A stretch of DNA of 20,112 nucleotides from a virus: IMG/VR virus record IMGVR_UViG_3300021131_000068, positions 1 to 20,112 of that record; one strand, 5' to 3'. Position numbers and translations under genes: made by a program. Positions 8,054 to 14,250 of the stretch are shown in pieces. The stretch's first letter is position 1; each line of letters begins with the position of its first letter. The notes below the pieces were generated by a model. The model was not told the origin of the DNA, made no database searches, and saw only the letters and a program-made list of their open reading frames with translations.

Positions 8054-9747
8054 TGTCCGGTCCCTGGGAAAATTATGCTTCTGATGAAGGTCCGTGGTCA
8101 AAATATGTTGAAAAGTCCTTACCCGAAAGCGTAGGATCAGCCGAACGCTTTTTAAAGGGTGCGTCCGCTCAGGGCTATAAAGGCATGATGGGCGCAAAGC
8201 GTTTATTTATGGGCCTTTCACCAGAAGAGGAGCAAGCACTTGCTGGTCAAGCTGAATGGGTTAAACAAGCTGGTATGCCAGCACAAGTTGGGCAAATTGC
8301 ATCAGAAGCAGCAATGTTATCGCCAAGCCTTGCTATGCCTGGCGCTGGAGTGCTTCCTGCTCTTCAACGCGCTTATACATCAGGTAGTTTATCTGCGTTA
8401 TTTGAACCTGGTGGAACATACGAACGGGAGAAGTCAGGCGCTCTTGGTGCTGTCGGTTCTCTTGTTGGTGAAACTATTCCTTATGCCGCTGGAACCATCA
8501 CTAGAGCAATTGAGCCACTGACTGAGGGTGGCAAGAAAAATATCATTGCTAGGTCTTTACAGCGCGTTGTAGGCGAGAATGCACCAAGTGTAGCCAGTCA
8601 GCTTGAAACAACTCGATCTGGCGTACCAGGAGTGCAATACACGGCATCTGAGGCTGCTCCGCAATCTGGCGGTTTAGCCGCTATGCAACGATGGGCAGAA
8701 CAAGCTAATCCAGAGTCTTACTTCCAGAGACGCGCAGAGAATGTAGGCGCTAGACGCATGGCGCTACAGGATATTGCAGGATCTGAAGCACAAAAAGCTG
8801 CGGCACTTGGCATGCGTGAATCTGTCACTAAGCCAATGTATGAAGAAGCTATGCAGATGAGTGTGCCAGTAGATGAGTCACTGCGTGAATTGTTTAAGCG
8901 TCCCAGTATGCGTAATGCGCTTTCTCAGGCGCAAACAATTGCAGCAGAACAAGGTACGCCAATTCCTGCTGATCTAATTAAGGCAATTGAATCTGGTGAA
9001 GTGCCTGCTGAAATTTCAGGTCAAGGCTTGCACTGGCTTAAGATTGGTCTTGATTCATTGCGTGATGAGGCCAAAACATCTCTTAGCAAAGCACAGCAGA
9101 ATGCACTGAAAGGGACTGTAAACGCTTTTGAAGAATGGCGCGGTCAGAACATCCCTAAATATGCTGAGGCGCAAGCTGAGTTTAAGCGACTGTCACAGCC
9201 TATTTCTCGCATGGATGTAGGCCAGTCTTTGTACGAAAAGTTAGCTCCTTCATTGTCTGACTTTGGTCCTGTGACTCGCGAACGCGCTGAGTCATTTGCT
9301 GGCGCATTGCGCGATGCAGATGTTACTGCTCAGAGAGCTACTGGATTCAAAGGCGCTAAATTCTCAGACATCATGAAGCAAAGCGATCAAGATACTTATT
9401 CTGCAATTGCGTCTGATCTGTCTAGACAAGCTGAATCTGCTGGCGCAGGACGTGGCATCGGATCTAATACGTTCCAGAATCTTGCTATGCAAAATCTTGC
9501 AGAACGTGCTGGGTTTCCGGGTACGCTCATTGGAAAAGTAACGCACTTGCCAGGGATTGATTACGCCTATACACGCGCTGAACAAGCAATGCAGAGAGAG
9601 CTTGCAGACATTCTGCTTGATCCTAAAAAAGCCGCTAAAATGCTTCGTAGACAGCCGGGAACTTTATTGCGTTTGCTTGAAGCAGACTTTGCACATGCTC
9701 CCGGTAGTGTTGCTGGCGCAGCGATTGGCTCATCATTGAATAGGTAA
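8053..9747 (+). CDS. Candidate DNA ejection protein (third of three)
   Basis: The preferred start is ATG at 8053, overlapping the previous stop and preceded by gggag; the in-frame TTG at 8038 is less likely. The product is 564 residues. The N-terminus has two short aromatic repeats (GPWENYASDEGPWSKY), a pattern common at the start of large internal virion proteins. A hydrophobic Gly/Ala-rich region follows (residues about 75-145, with AMLSPSLAMPGAGVLPALQR and LGAVGSLVGETIPYAAGTIT), able to insert into membranes. The remainder is long amphipathic helix with Gln/Ala/Glu. A PGVQYTASEAAPQSGGLAAM segment is reminiscent of phage ejection proteins. It occupies the place of P22 gp16. No transglycosylase motif is seen. 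The role as the largest ejected protein is inferred. Confidence 0.5.
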   Translation: MSGPWENYASDEGPWSKYVEKSLPESVGSAERFLKGASAQGYKGMMGAKRLFMGLSPEEEQALAGQAEWVKQAGMPAQVGQIASEAAMLSPSLAMPGAGVLPALQRAYTSGSLSALFEPGGTYEREKSGALGAVGSLVGETIPYAAGTITRAIEPLTEGGKKNIIARSLQRVVGENAPSVASQLETTRSGVPGVQYTASEAAPQSGGLAAMQRWAEQANPESYFQRRAENVGARRMALQDIAGSEAQKAAALGMRESVTKPMYEEAMQMSVPVDESLRELFKRPSMRNALSQAQTIAAEQGTPIPADLIKAIESGEVPAEISGQGLHWLKIGLDSLRDEAKTSLSKAQQNALKGTVNAFEEWRGQNIPKYAEAQAEFKRLSQPISRMDVGQSLYEKLAPSLSDFGPVTRERAESFAGALRDADVTAQRATGFKGAKFSDIMKQSDQDTYSAIASDLSRQAESAGAGRGIGSNTFQNLAMQNLAERAGFPGTLIGKVTHLPGIDYAYTRAEQAMQRELADILLDPKKAAKMLRRQPGTLLRLLEADFAHAPGSVAGAAIGSSLNR

Positions 9748-9751
9748 AACC

Positions 9752-10951
9752 ATGTCCAACGCATATCTCTCTCCGCTCCTTAATGACGCTCAATTCAATG
9801 GTGACGGTACGTTTCTAGCTGGCGGTCTGATCTGGTTTTATCAGGTCGGTACGTCTACTCCGTTGCTGGCATATACAACTCCGGTTGCTAATACAGCATG
9901 GACTAACCCGATTGTTTTAGATCAGCGCGGAGAGACTGGCGGAGAGATTTGGCTTAAGGCTGGTTCATCATACAAGATGATTCTTGAATCTCCTCCAGAG
10001 TACGGACAAGCGCATGGCGTAGTCATTTCCACGTTTGACAATATCACTGGTGTCAATGATCCAGGTACGACAACGGTACAAAACTGGGTCGCTTTTGCCG
10101 GTACCCCAACGTATGTCAGCAGCACTAGCTTTAGCGTGACAAGCGATTACAGGACTACGTTCCTTACTGGTCGCAGAGTCAAAATGAACAATAGCGACTC
10201 GACAACATATTACGGAACGGTTGTTAGTTCAGCATACGCTACTGGCGTAACCACTGTCACTCTATCGCCTGACTATGGCGAATCTGTCAGCAGCCTTATT
10301 TCATCCGTATCTTATGGATTCATTGAAACTGGCGCTGTTTCATCTATTCCAGTAGCTGTGCTTGCTGGTTCTCCAGCATCTGGTTCTCAGCATTTGATGT
10401 GGATTGATTACGATTCAAGTATCGGATTGCGCTGGACTGCTGACAACGGAACTCTGAGTAGCAATTGGCCTATCAATGCCGCGACAGCAACTGCGGCTGC
10501 TAGTAACTCATTTGCTACACAGCAAACTACATTAGAAGGAATTATTAGCGCAAGAATCAATGCTCAGAATGATGTTTCTCTTGTAAATGACACAACATCC
10601 TGGGGATTGCTTGAGCAGTCTGTAGGGTATGCTGTGAAATATGATCGCTCAACCGGACTGTATAGCTATGGCGGTTTCGGGCTTCCGGCGCAGACAGGCA
10701 TTAGTAACTGGAGCAGTTTGCCCAATGGCATGATCTTTCAGTACGGATATGCAACAGCGTCAAATTCCGGTGCTGTAATTACGTTCCCGAAAGCGTTTAC
10801 AACCGCTTCATCTTATGCAATCACTATCGGAGCCTATGGAACAGGGCCAACTACGCATAATGAAATTGTTGTCAGAAACACTTCAAACACATCGTTTACG
10901 GCATATCAAGCCAATGGCGATACGTTCTACTGGATAGCGATGGGGTACTAA
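9752..10951 (+). CDS. Tail fibre protein with gp53-like C-terminal domain
   Basis: This 399-residue protein has a recognisable fibre N-terminal domain (residues about 10-80): NGDGTFLAGGLIWFYQVGTS, TPLLAYTT, an IVLDQRGE turn and IWLKAGSSYKMIL. This layout is common at the base of phage side fibres. A Ser/Thr-rich beta segment follows, then a short helical Ala/Gln region. The C-terminal 80 residues read WSSLPNGMIFQYGYA, then VITFPKAFTTASSYAITIGA, and end DTFYWIAMGY. This is the usual plan of the gp53-like receptor-binding tip domain (final F-W-A-G motif). It follows the ejection genes by 4 bases and precedes the endolysin by 1 base. With the tailspike at 3419 the phage has two candidate receptor-binding proteins. 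Confidence 0.7.
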   Translation: MSNAYLSPLLNDAQFNGDGTFLAGGLIWFYQVGTSTPLLAYTTPVANTAWTNPIVLDQRGETGGEIWLKAGSSYKMILESPPEYGQAHGVVISTFDNITGVNDPGTTTVQNWVAFAGTPTYVSSTSFSVTSDYRTTFLTGRRVKMNNSDSTTYYGTVVSSAYATGVTTVTLSPDYGESVSSLISSVSYGFIETGAVSSIPVAVLAGSPASGSQHLMWIDYDSSIGLRWTADNGTLSSNWPINAATATAAASNSFATQQTTLEGIISARINAQNDVSLVNDTTSWGLLEQSVGYAVKYDRSTGLYSYGGFGLPAQTGISNWSSLPNGMIFQYGYATASNSGAVITFPKAFTTASSYAITIGAYGTGPTTHNEIVVRNTSNTSFTAYQANGDTFYWIAMGY

Positions 10952-10952
10952 A

Positions 10953-11372
10953 ATGGTTACTGCAAAAGACTGTCTAGCGCGATATGGCGACCCCAGCCAT
11001 GAGAAGAACATGATTCTTTGGGATGTTCCGGCAGAACTAGAAATTGGTGTTATTCCCAAGCGTGTTTACTGTAACGAGAACCTAATCCCGCCATTGACTC
11101 AGGCATTCAAGAATCTGATTGCTACTGGTTATGTCAAGGAACTCAAAACATGGGATGGTTGTTTTAACATTCGCAACATTCGCGGTAGAACTACTCAAAG
11201 CCTCCATTCATGGGGGATTGCCATAGATATTAACGCTGCATGGAATCAGCTTGGAAAGAAGCCAACTATGACAGAAGGATTCATTAAGTGCTTTACTGAT
11301 GCAGGATTTGACTGGGGCGGATTATGGAAACGTCCAGATGGAATGCACTTTCAACTATCAAAATTGCCATAG
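10953..11372 (+). CDS. Endolysin, M15-type peptidase
   Basis: This 139-residue protein carries the zinc-peptidase signature of the M15 family (VanY / L-Ala-D-Glu peptidase group). The sequence LHSWGIAIDIN gives His85 and Asp92 in the S-x-H-x-x-G-x-A-x-D pattern, and GMHFQ gives His132. These are the three expected zinc ligands, and DAGFDWGG provides nearby acidic residues. M15 phage enzymes cut peptide cross-links of peptidoglycan at the end of infection. There is no signal peptide, so release would depend on the holin encoded just downstream. The length is normal for single-domain phage M15 endolysins. The ATG is one base after the fibre stop. Confidence 0.85.
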   Translation: MVTAKDCLARYGDPSHEKNMILWDVPAELEIGVIPKRVYCNENLIPPLTQAFKNLIATGYVKELKTWDGCFNIRNIRGRTTQSLHSWGIAIDINAAWNQLGKKPTMTEGFIKCFTDAGFDWGGLWKRPDGMHFQLSKLP

Positions 11373-11451
11373 TAAAATGTTGCCAGTGATTTCATTAGTA
11401 GCTAAATCTATTCTTAATGCCGGAATTTCAAACGCTATAAAGGATCAATCT

Positions 11452-11685
11452 ATGAATACGCTTATTGCATTTCTTATCAAACAACTTGCTGACGTTGTTC
11501 TCGGATCAGACGTTTTTCCGCGCATTGTTGGCGCAGTAGAGCGATGGGCTGAAAAAGAAATTTCCGGTGCCGAGAAACGCAAAGGTGTTATTGATGAGCT
11601 TGAAGTGATTGGCCTCAAATTAACTGAATCACTTGCTAACTTTGGCGTAGAGCTTGCGGTACAATATATCAAAACCAAGTCTTAG
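11452..11685 (+). CDS. Small helical protein of the lysis region, unknown function
   Basis: From ATG 11452 the product is 77 residues, starting MNTLIAFLIKQLADVVLGSD and ending in amphipathic helix with VERWAEKEISGAEKRKGVID. The start was chosen because it has an aagga site at the right distance. An upstream in-frame ATG at 11377, four bases after the endolysin stop, would add 25 residues but has no visible ribosome binding site. The protein is helical with a mildly hydrophobic N-terminal helix and a charged remainder. I do not recognise its family. Lying between endolysin and holin, it may assist lysis, but this is only context. Confidence 0.6.
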   Translation: MNTLIAFLIKQLADVVLGSDVFPRIVGAVERWAEKEISGAEKRKGVIDELEVIGLKLTESLANFGVELAVQYIKTKS

Positions 11686-11694
11686 GAGACTGAC

Positions 11695-11874
11695 ATGAGC
11701 AAATTTGGCGTTGCATTTAATGAGCCTAGCACATGGAGAGGTGTTTGCTATCTTCTGATTGCGTTTGGCATTCAGATTTCACCAGAATTGCAGGGAGCGA
11801 TTGTAACCGCTGGCTTATCCGTAGCAGCAGCCATTGGTATTTTCGTAAAGGATAAAGCCAATGAGCCGGGATGA
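11695..11874 (+). CDS. Holin
   Basis: This 59-residue protein starts at ATG 11695 with a strong aggag site, and is short enough to be missed by length-filtered gene finding. It has two hydrophobic helices: GVCYLLIAFGIQI (about residues 16-28), then GAIVTAGLSVAAAIGIFV (about residues 34-51). A short loop with SPELQ separates them and the tail KDKANEPG is charged. This is the plan of small phage holins that permeabilise the inner membrane and let the endolysin through. It lies directly downstream of the endolysin region and overlaps the next gene by 14 bases. Confidence 0.75.
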   Translation: MSKFGVAFNEPSTWRGVCYLLIAFGIQISPELQGAIVTAGLSVAAAIGIFVKDKANEPG

Positions 11875-12049
11875 TGAGTCACTCAAAGTAGTTGACACAT
11901 CAAATGTCCTGACGAAAGAAGAGCTATTAGAGCTAAAGCGATTGGCCAATTTATCAAAGACTGCCAAGTTTATTGTCAGTATTCTTTTTGGCGCAATCAC
12001 TTTGCTCGGTGCGGATCATCTAGTGGAGTGGATTGAACGGGCTAAGTGA
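11861..12049 (+). CDS. Small membrane protein, possible second holin or antiholin
   Basis: This 62-residue protein has an acidic N-terminal half (MSRDDESLKVVDTSNVLTKE), a helix with ELLELKRLANLSKTAKF, then one hydrophobic segment IVSILFGAITLLGADHL (about residues 37-54) and a charged end. It starts inside the holin gene (14-base overlap) in another frame, so it is probably made in proportion to it. One membrane span next to a holin fits an antiholin, a second holin or an envelope-disrupting helper; the sequence cannot distinguish these. No Cys-rich Rz/Rz1-like pair was found nearby. It is the last plus-strand gene, ending 7 bases before the first minus-strand gene. Confidence 0.6.
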   Translation: MSRDDESLKVVDTSNVLTKEELLELKRLANLSKTAKFIVSILFGAITLLGADHLVEWIERAK

Positions 12050-12056
12050 TGGAATG

Positions 12057-12275
12057 CTAGGAATCACTCCCTCCTATCCCGTGGCTCTTGCTTAACCTCT
12101 CTATCTCATCTGCCGCTTCTTGGCACAAACACATCAAGAAGGCGTTGGCTTTCTCCGGCGTTTCAAAATTTCCGGGGTAGTAATCCTCTGGGTTATTGAG
12201 GAGTTTTACTAGGTTGTATTCTTCACTCATTACTCCCCTGCCAATCTCAGCGGTCAATAGTTCTTTGTCGTTCAT
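12057..12275 (-). CDS. Hypothetical acidic small protein
   Basis: The start is the ATG at 12275, within an ATGA overlap with the upstream gene and preceded by ggagga. The product is 72 residues, starting MNDKELLTAEIGRGVMSEEY. It has helix-rich, acidic sequence with LVKLLNNPEDYYPGNFETPE and a Cys pair in FLMCLCQEAADEIERL. No family is recognised. It is the last gene of the minus-strand small-gene operon and converges on the lysis genes. Confidence 0.6.
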   Translation of the reverse strand: MNDKELLTAEIGRGVMSEEYNLVKLLNNPEDYYPGNFETPEKANAFLMCLCQEAADEIERLSKSHGIGGSDS

Positions 12276-12559
12276 TCTTCCTCCTCCCATTCAATGCGGA
12301 CACAGGCTACTCTCTTGTCTTTCCCAACTTCATCCGATTTATCAGCATGAACCTTGCTGTGGAAATAGCACAGAAAATTCCCCGGATAAACATTCACCCA
12401 TCCCTCTTTCTTCACGCGCTTGGGTTTGATGCGGTAGTTCACATTTACGCACCAATCAGGCTCATTAATATCTACCCAATCTCCTTTGTATTCGTACTGG
12501 ATCTCCTCACCCGCCGCCCACGCAACGATCACATCGTAGTGTTTGTGTTTAGTTCCCAT
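12272..12559 (-). CDS. Small phage protein of the 'KPK/YRIKP' type
   Basis: This 95-residue protein opens with KHYDVIVAWAAGEEIQYEYK, then W-x-D-I-N-E-P-D-W and NYRIKPK. The pattern 'H-DVI-AWA-GEEIQ ... W-D---P-W----YRIKP' recurs in many tailed phages as an uncharacterised accessory protein. The C-terminal half adds a beta-rich segment with VNVYPGNFLCYFHSK and ends in a run of Glu. The ATG has a ggagg site inside the preceding gene, and the TGA overlaps the next ATG. Function is unknown. Confidence 0.7.
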   Translation of the reverse strand: MGTKHKHYDVIVAWAAGEEIQYEYKGDWVDINEPDWCVNVNYRIKPKRVKKEGWVNVYPGNFLCYFHSKVHADKSDEVGKDKRVACVRIEWEEEE

Positions 12560-12773
12560 CTATTTCCTCCAACGCTTTCAGCGCGGCTCGGGCGTTTCTT
12601 GCTAGGTTTCCAGAACATTCAGTCATTGTGACCAGATCTTCCAACGCCTCAGCCAACCCATCCACTAGGTCTGCGCGGATGTACGGAGTTGTGGTCATAC
12701 GGTTTTCTTTATCATGCCAATACGGATGCTTGTCCCAATCATCGTTAATCCAAATCTTCTTAGGCGCATTCAT
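12549..12773 (-). CDS. Small phage protein, unknown function
   Basis: This 74-residue protein has an aromatic N-terminus (KIWINDDWDKHPYWHDKENR), a TPYIRADLVDGL link and a C-terminal helix EALEDLVTMTE with NARAALKALEEI. 'YIRADL--GL-EAL--L' followed by a helix is a frequent theme in short phage early proteins. The start has a very strong aggaggg site and overlaps the upstream stop (ATGA). Function is unknown. Confidence 0.65.
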   Translation of the reverse strand: MNAPKKIWINDDWDKHPYWHDKENRMTTTPYIRADLVDGLAEALEDLVTMTECSGNLARNARAALKALEEIDGN

Positions 12774-13108
12774 TTCCCCTCCCTCACTTTCCTAGTCCTG
12801 TAGTACCGGCTCCTTTCAATACCGGCAATTCTTATAGCATCGCAAACCCTCACTCCGTCATTGATTAGCGAACAGGCTCTGGCGAATGCCGCTTCAAATT
12901 TTGGGTCTGGTGTATAGGGTCCGGGTCCAAAATTGGCACTGCAATAGGGCGATTTAAGATTCAACACACTGGCTCTGCGCCTAATGGAATCACTGGTGCG
13001 TGAAAACCCTGCAAGCTGTAGCTTGACCATTGCTCCGGGTAAACCCTCTTTTTCGTACCATTCTTTGAGGATGTCATCTTCTTTTTCTGTGTAAGCGTAA
13101 CCTGTCAT
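12770..13108 (-). CDS. HTH-containing small protein (Myb/GcrA-like N-terminus)
   Basis: The chosen start is ATG 13108, ten bases beyond the stop of the upstream zinc-finger gene. The longer frame reaching 13219 would overlap that gene by about 100 bases and reads poorly. The 112-residue product starts MTGYAYTEKEDDILKEWYEK and continues with KLQLAGFSRTSDSIRRRASV, a helix-turn-helix arrangement similar to SANT/Myb-like and GcrA-like DNA-binding domains. A second possible HTH lies near the C-terminus (VCDAIRIAGIERSRYYR). Two DNA-binding-like helices in one small protein suggest a transcription-related role, but no target can be named. Confidence 0.6.
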   Translation of the reverse strand: MTGYAYTEKEDDILKEWYEKEGLPGAMVKLQLAGFSRTSDSIRRRASVLNLKSPYCSANFGPGPYTPDPKFEAAFARACSLINDGVRVCDAIRIAGIERSRYYRTRKVREGK

Positions 13109-13115
13109 TGTGTCT

Positions 13116-13370
13116 TTAAACCCCGTGTTCTGACCAGCACTTAAAGCTAGCGCATTCAGTATTGCAATCCGGCTGTTTCCAGCAATTATCGCATGGACAT
13201 ATCGTTTCTGGTTGCTCATTAGCTAAAATCTCAGCTTCTTTCTTTTGCTCTCTAATGAGCTTGTCTGCTATGCCTCTGCATATTTTGCATCGGCCTTCTG
13301 GTTTGCCGCGGTTTATGTAAAACTGATCTGATGGTTTTTCTATACCGCATTCATAGCAAACTTTAGTCAT
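13116..13370 (-). CDS. Zinc-ribbon / Cys-rich small protein
   Basis: This 84-residue protein (from ATG 13370) opens with the phage zinc-ribbon pattern V-C-Y-E-C-G-x-x-K-P-S-D-x-F-Y followed by RCKICR, giving two CxxC knuckles that can bind one zinc. The C-terminal half carries further Cys residues (CPCDNCWKQPDCNTECASFKC), enough for a second metal site. Such N-terminal motifs often precede HNH nuclease domains, but no HNH motif follows here, so this is not a nuclease on present evidence. An ATG at 13385 in the same frame is an alternative start. The chosen start overlaps the 33-codon gene upstream. Confidence 0.6.
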   Translation of the reverse strand: MTKVCYECGIEKPSDQFYINRGKPEGRCKICRGIADKLIREQKKEAEILANEQPETICPCDNCWKQPDCNTECASFKCWSEHGV

Positions 13371-13464
13371 CCTCGTCTGGCACATGGCCTAAAGCAAATT
13401 CTGCAATGACAATGATGACAAACACTAAAATCATCAAACCGCTTATTGTTTTTTCGAGTTCCAT
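13363..13464 (-). CDS. Tiny single-span membrane protein
   Basis: A 33-residue frame starting MELEKTISGLMILVFVIIVI and ending in an acidic PDEDD tail. One hydrophobic helix covers most of the length. It overlaps the 39-residue gene upstream and the zinc-ribbon gene downstream (shared ATGACTAA). No good ribosome binding site is visible, so it relies on translational coupling or may not be real. No family is recognised. Confidence 0.45.
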   Translation of the reverse strand: MELEKTISGLMILVFVIIVIAEFALGHVPDEDD

Positions 13465-13562
13465 TGGTGTGCTAATTGTTGATCTTCAAAATCTTGGTTG
13501 CTTACGTAGGCGTAGCCAGCGATTAAAGCAAAGGCCAGTATAACTTTGAGAATTCTATACAT
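13443..13562 (-). CDS. Tiny membrane or secreted protein
   Basis: A 39-residue frame starting MYRILKVILAFALIAGYAYV, a short positive N-terminus plus hydrophobic helix like an uncleaved signal anchor. A polar Gln-rich tail follows (SNQDFEDQQLAHQWNSKKQ). The ATG overlaps the stop of the upstream gene, and aaggtg lies just ahead. Too short for standard gene filters, but the charge-hydrophobic-polar layout looks protein-coding. Confidence 0.5.
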   Translation of the reverse strand: MYRILKVILAFALIAGYAYVSNQDFEDQQLAHQWNSKKQ

Positions 13563-13782
13563 CATCGTCACCTTTATAACCGTAAATATAGTCATACAGA
13601 CCGTCCATGTCATTTTCGTTAATTATCGGCAAAACATCAACGCCCTTGTAAATCACCGATGTGATTTCTGCGTCATCATCACAACCAGGATCGTCAAATG
13701 TGGCAGGATAACCTTTGTCGAAGCTGAAATGGACTTCAACGGGAACGTCATTGAGGGGAATGATTAGGGTGCAATTGCTCAT
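13555..13782 (-). CDS. Small acidic phage protein, unknown function
   Basis: The start is ATG 13782, overlapping the upstream stop (TAATG) with aaggg ahead; upstream in-frame starts would cut deep into the previous gene. The 75-residue product starts MSNCTLIIPLNDVPVEVHFS. It has a beta segment, a PATFDDPGCDDDAEITSVIY link and an acidic C-terminus ending in GDDDV. 'V-V-F-----PAT--DPG---D-EI-SV---G-DVLP' is a known layout of short phage proteins of unknown function. Confidence 0.65.
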   Translation of the reverse strand: MSNCTLIIPLNDVPVEVHFSFDKGYPATFDDPGCDDDAEITSVIYKGVDVLPIINENDMDGLYDYIYGYKGDDDV

Positions 13783-13988
13783 TAACGTACCCTTGCATAA
13801 GCAGTGCAACGGGTTGAAATACCCCAAGGCTCGGCTTGAACACAAGCAAATTCAGATGCGTTGATGGTGACACTCTTACTTGCTTTGCTGATAAAAATTC
13901 CTGTACCAGAAATCAGTATGATCAATGCAAAAATCATGCCGGCCCGTGTGTTCAATAACCATCCGCCAAATTTATCAACTGCTTTCAT
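13782..13988 (-). CDS. Small membrane protein with exported two-Cys tail
   Basis: This 68-residue protein has a short basic N-terminus, one hydrophobic helix (GMIFALIILISGTGIFI) and an exported-looking tail containing ASEFACVQAEPWGISTRCTA, where two Cys residues could form a disulfide. This plan recurs as a short inner-membrane protein in the early regions of many phages. The start has an excellent aggagag site. Function is unknown; a role at the host envelope is inferred from topology alone. Confidence 0.65.
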   Translation of the reverse strand: MKAVDKFGGWLLNTRAGMIFALIILISGTGIFISKASKSVTINASEFACVQAEPWGISTRCTAYARVR

Positions 13989-13998
13989 TTTGTCTCTC

Positions 13999-14193
13999 CT
14001 AGTTTAGTTGGTCTTCAATAAACTCGATCTTGTTTTTGATCAAATTAATCTCAATCTCGATCTCATGTTGAATCCTTAAAATATGGTAAGGATTTTGCTT
14101 ACAAAGCGCATGCATCTGATGCAGAGTTGAAAGTGTTACTTCATAATCTTGCTTGATCTGGCGCATACGCTCGGCTTTCTTTTCAGTCAACAT
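13999..14193 (-). CDS. Small coiled-coil protein, unknown function
   Basis: The ATG at 14193 was chosen because ggaga precedes it at the right distance; the longer frame from 14226 would start inside the promoter's -10 box. The 64-residue product (MLTEKKAERMRQIKQDYEVT onward) is nearly all helix, with heptad-like hydrophobic spacing in HEIEIEINLIKNKIEFIED. It is the first gene after the promoter at 14222-14250. No family is recognised. Confidence 0.6.
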   Translation of the reverse strand: MLTEKKAERMRQIKQDYEVTLSTLHQMHALCKQNPYHILRIQHEIEIEINLIKNKIEFIEDQLN

Positions 14194-14221
14194 CAGGTCT
14201 CTCCAGGTTGATGTTGAAAAG

Positions 14222-14250
14222 ATCATAAAGCAATAAATTACATTTGTAAA
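14222..14250 (-). promoter_or_regulatory. Sigma70-type promoter for the small-gene operon
   Basis: Reading the minus strand, TTTACA (14250-14245) and TATGAT (14227-14222) are separated by exactly 17 bases, each matching five of six consensus positions. Transcription would start near 14215, and the first ribosome binding site and ATG (14193) follow at once. The promoter lies directly after the stop of the pyrophosphorylase-like gene. It would allow the small genes to be expressed separately from the upstream modification operon. An inverted repeat overlaps the -35 box. Confidence 0.65.
14238..14249. promoter_or_regulatory. Candidate operator, inverted repeat TTACA-N2-TGTAA
   Basis: A perfect 5-bp inverted repeat with a 2-base spacer (ttacatttgtaa) overlaps the -35 box of the promoter at 14222-14250. 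An identical arm pair occurs at 18922-18933. Its position would let a bound dimer block polymerase. A regulator is inferred, not shown. Confidence 0.45.

Noticed and set aside
12045-12068. Possible bidirectional terminator: AGTGAT ... ATCACT stem at the convergent junction
   Set aside because: The stem is only 6 bp with a 12-base loop, has no T tract on either strand, and is too weak to call; it may still be the only structure there.
13109-13219. Extended N-terminus of the HTH-containing gene at 12770
   Set aside because: It would overlap the zinc-ribbon gene by about 100 bases; ATG 13108 just after that gene's stop is simpler and begins at the recognisable domain.
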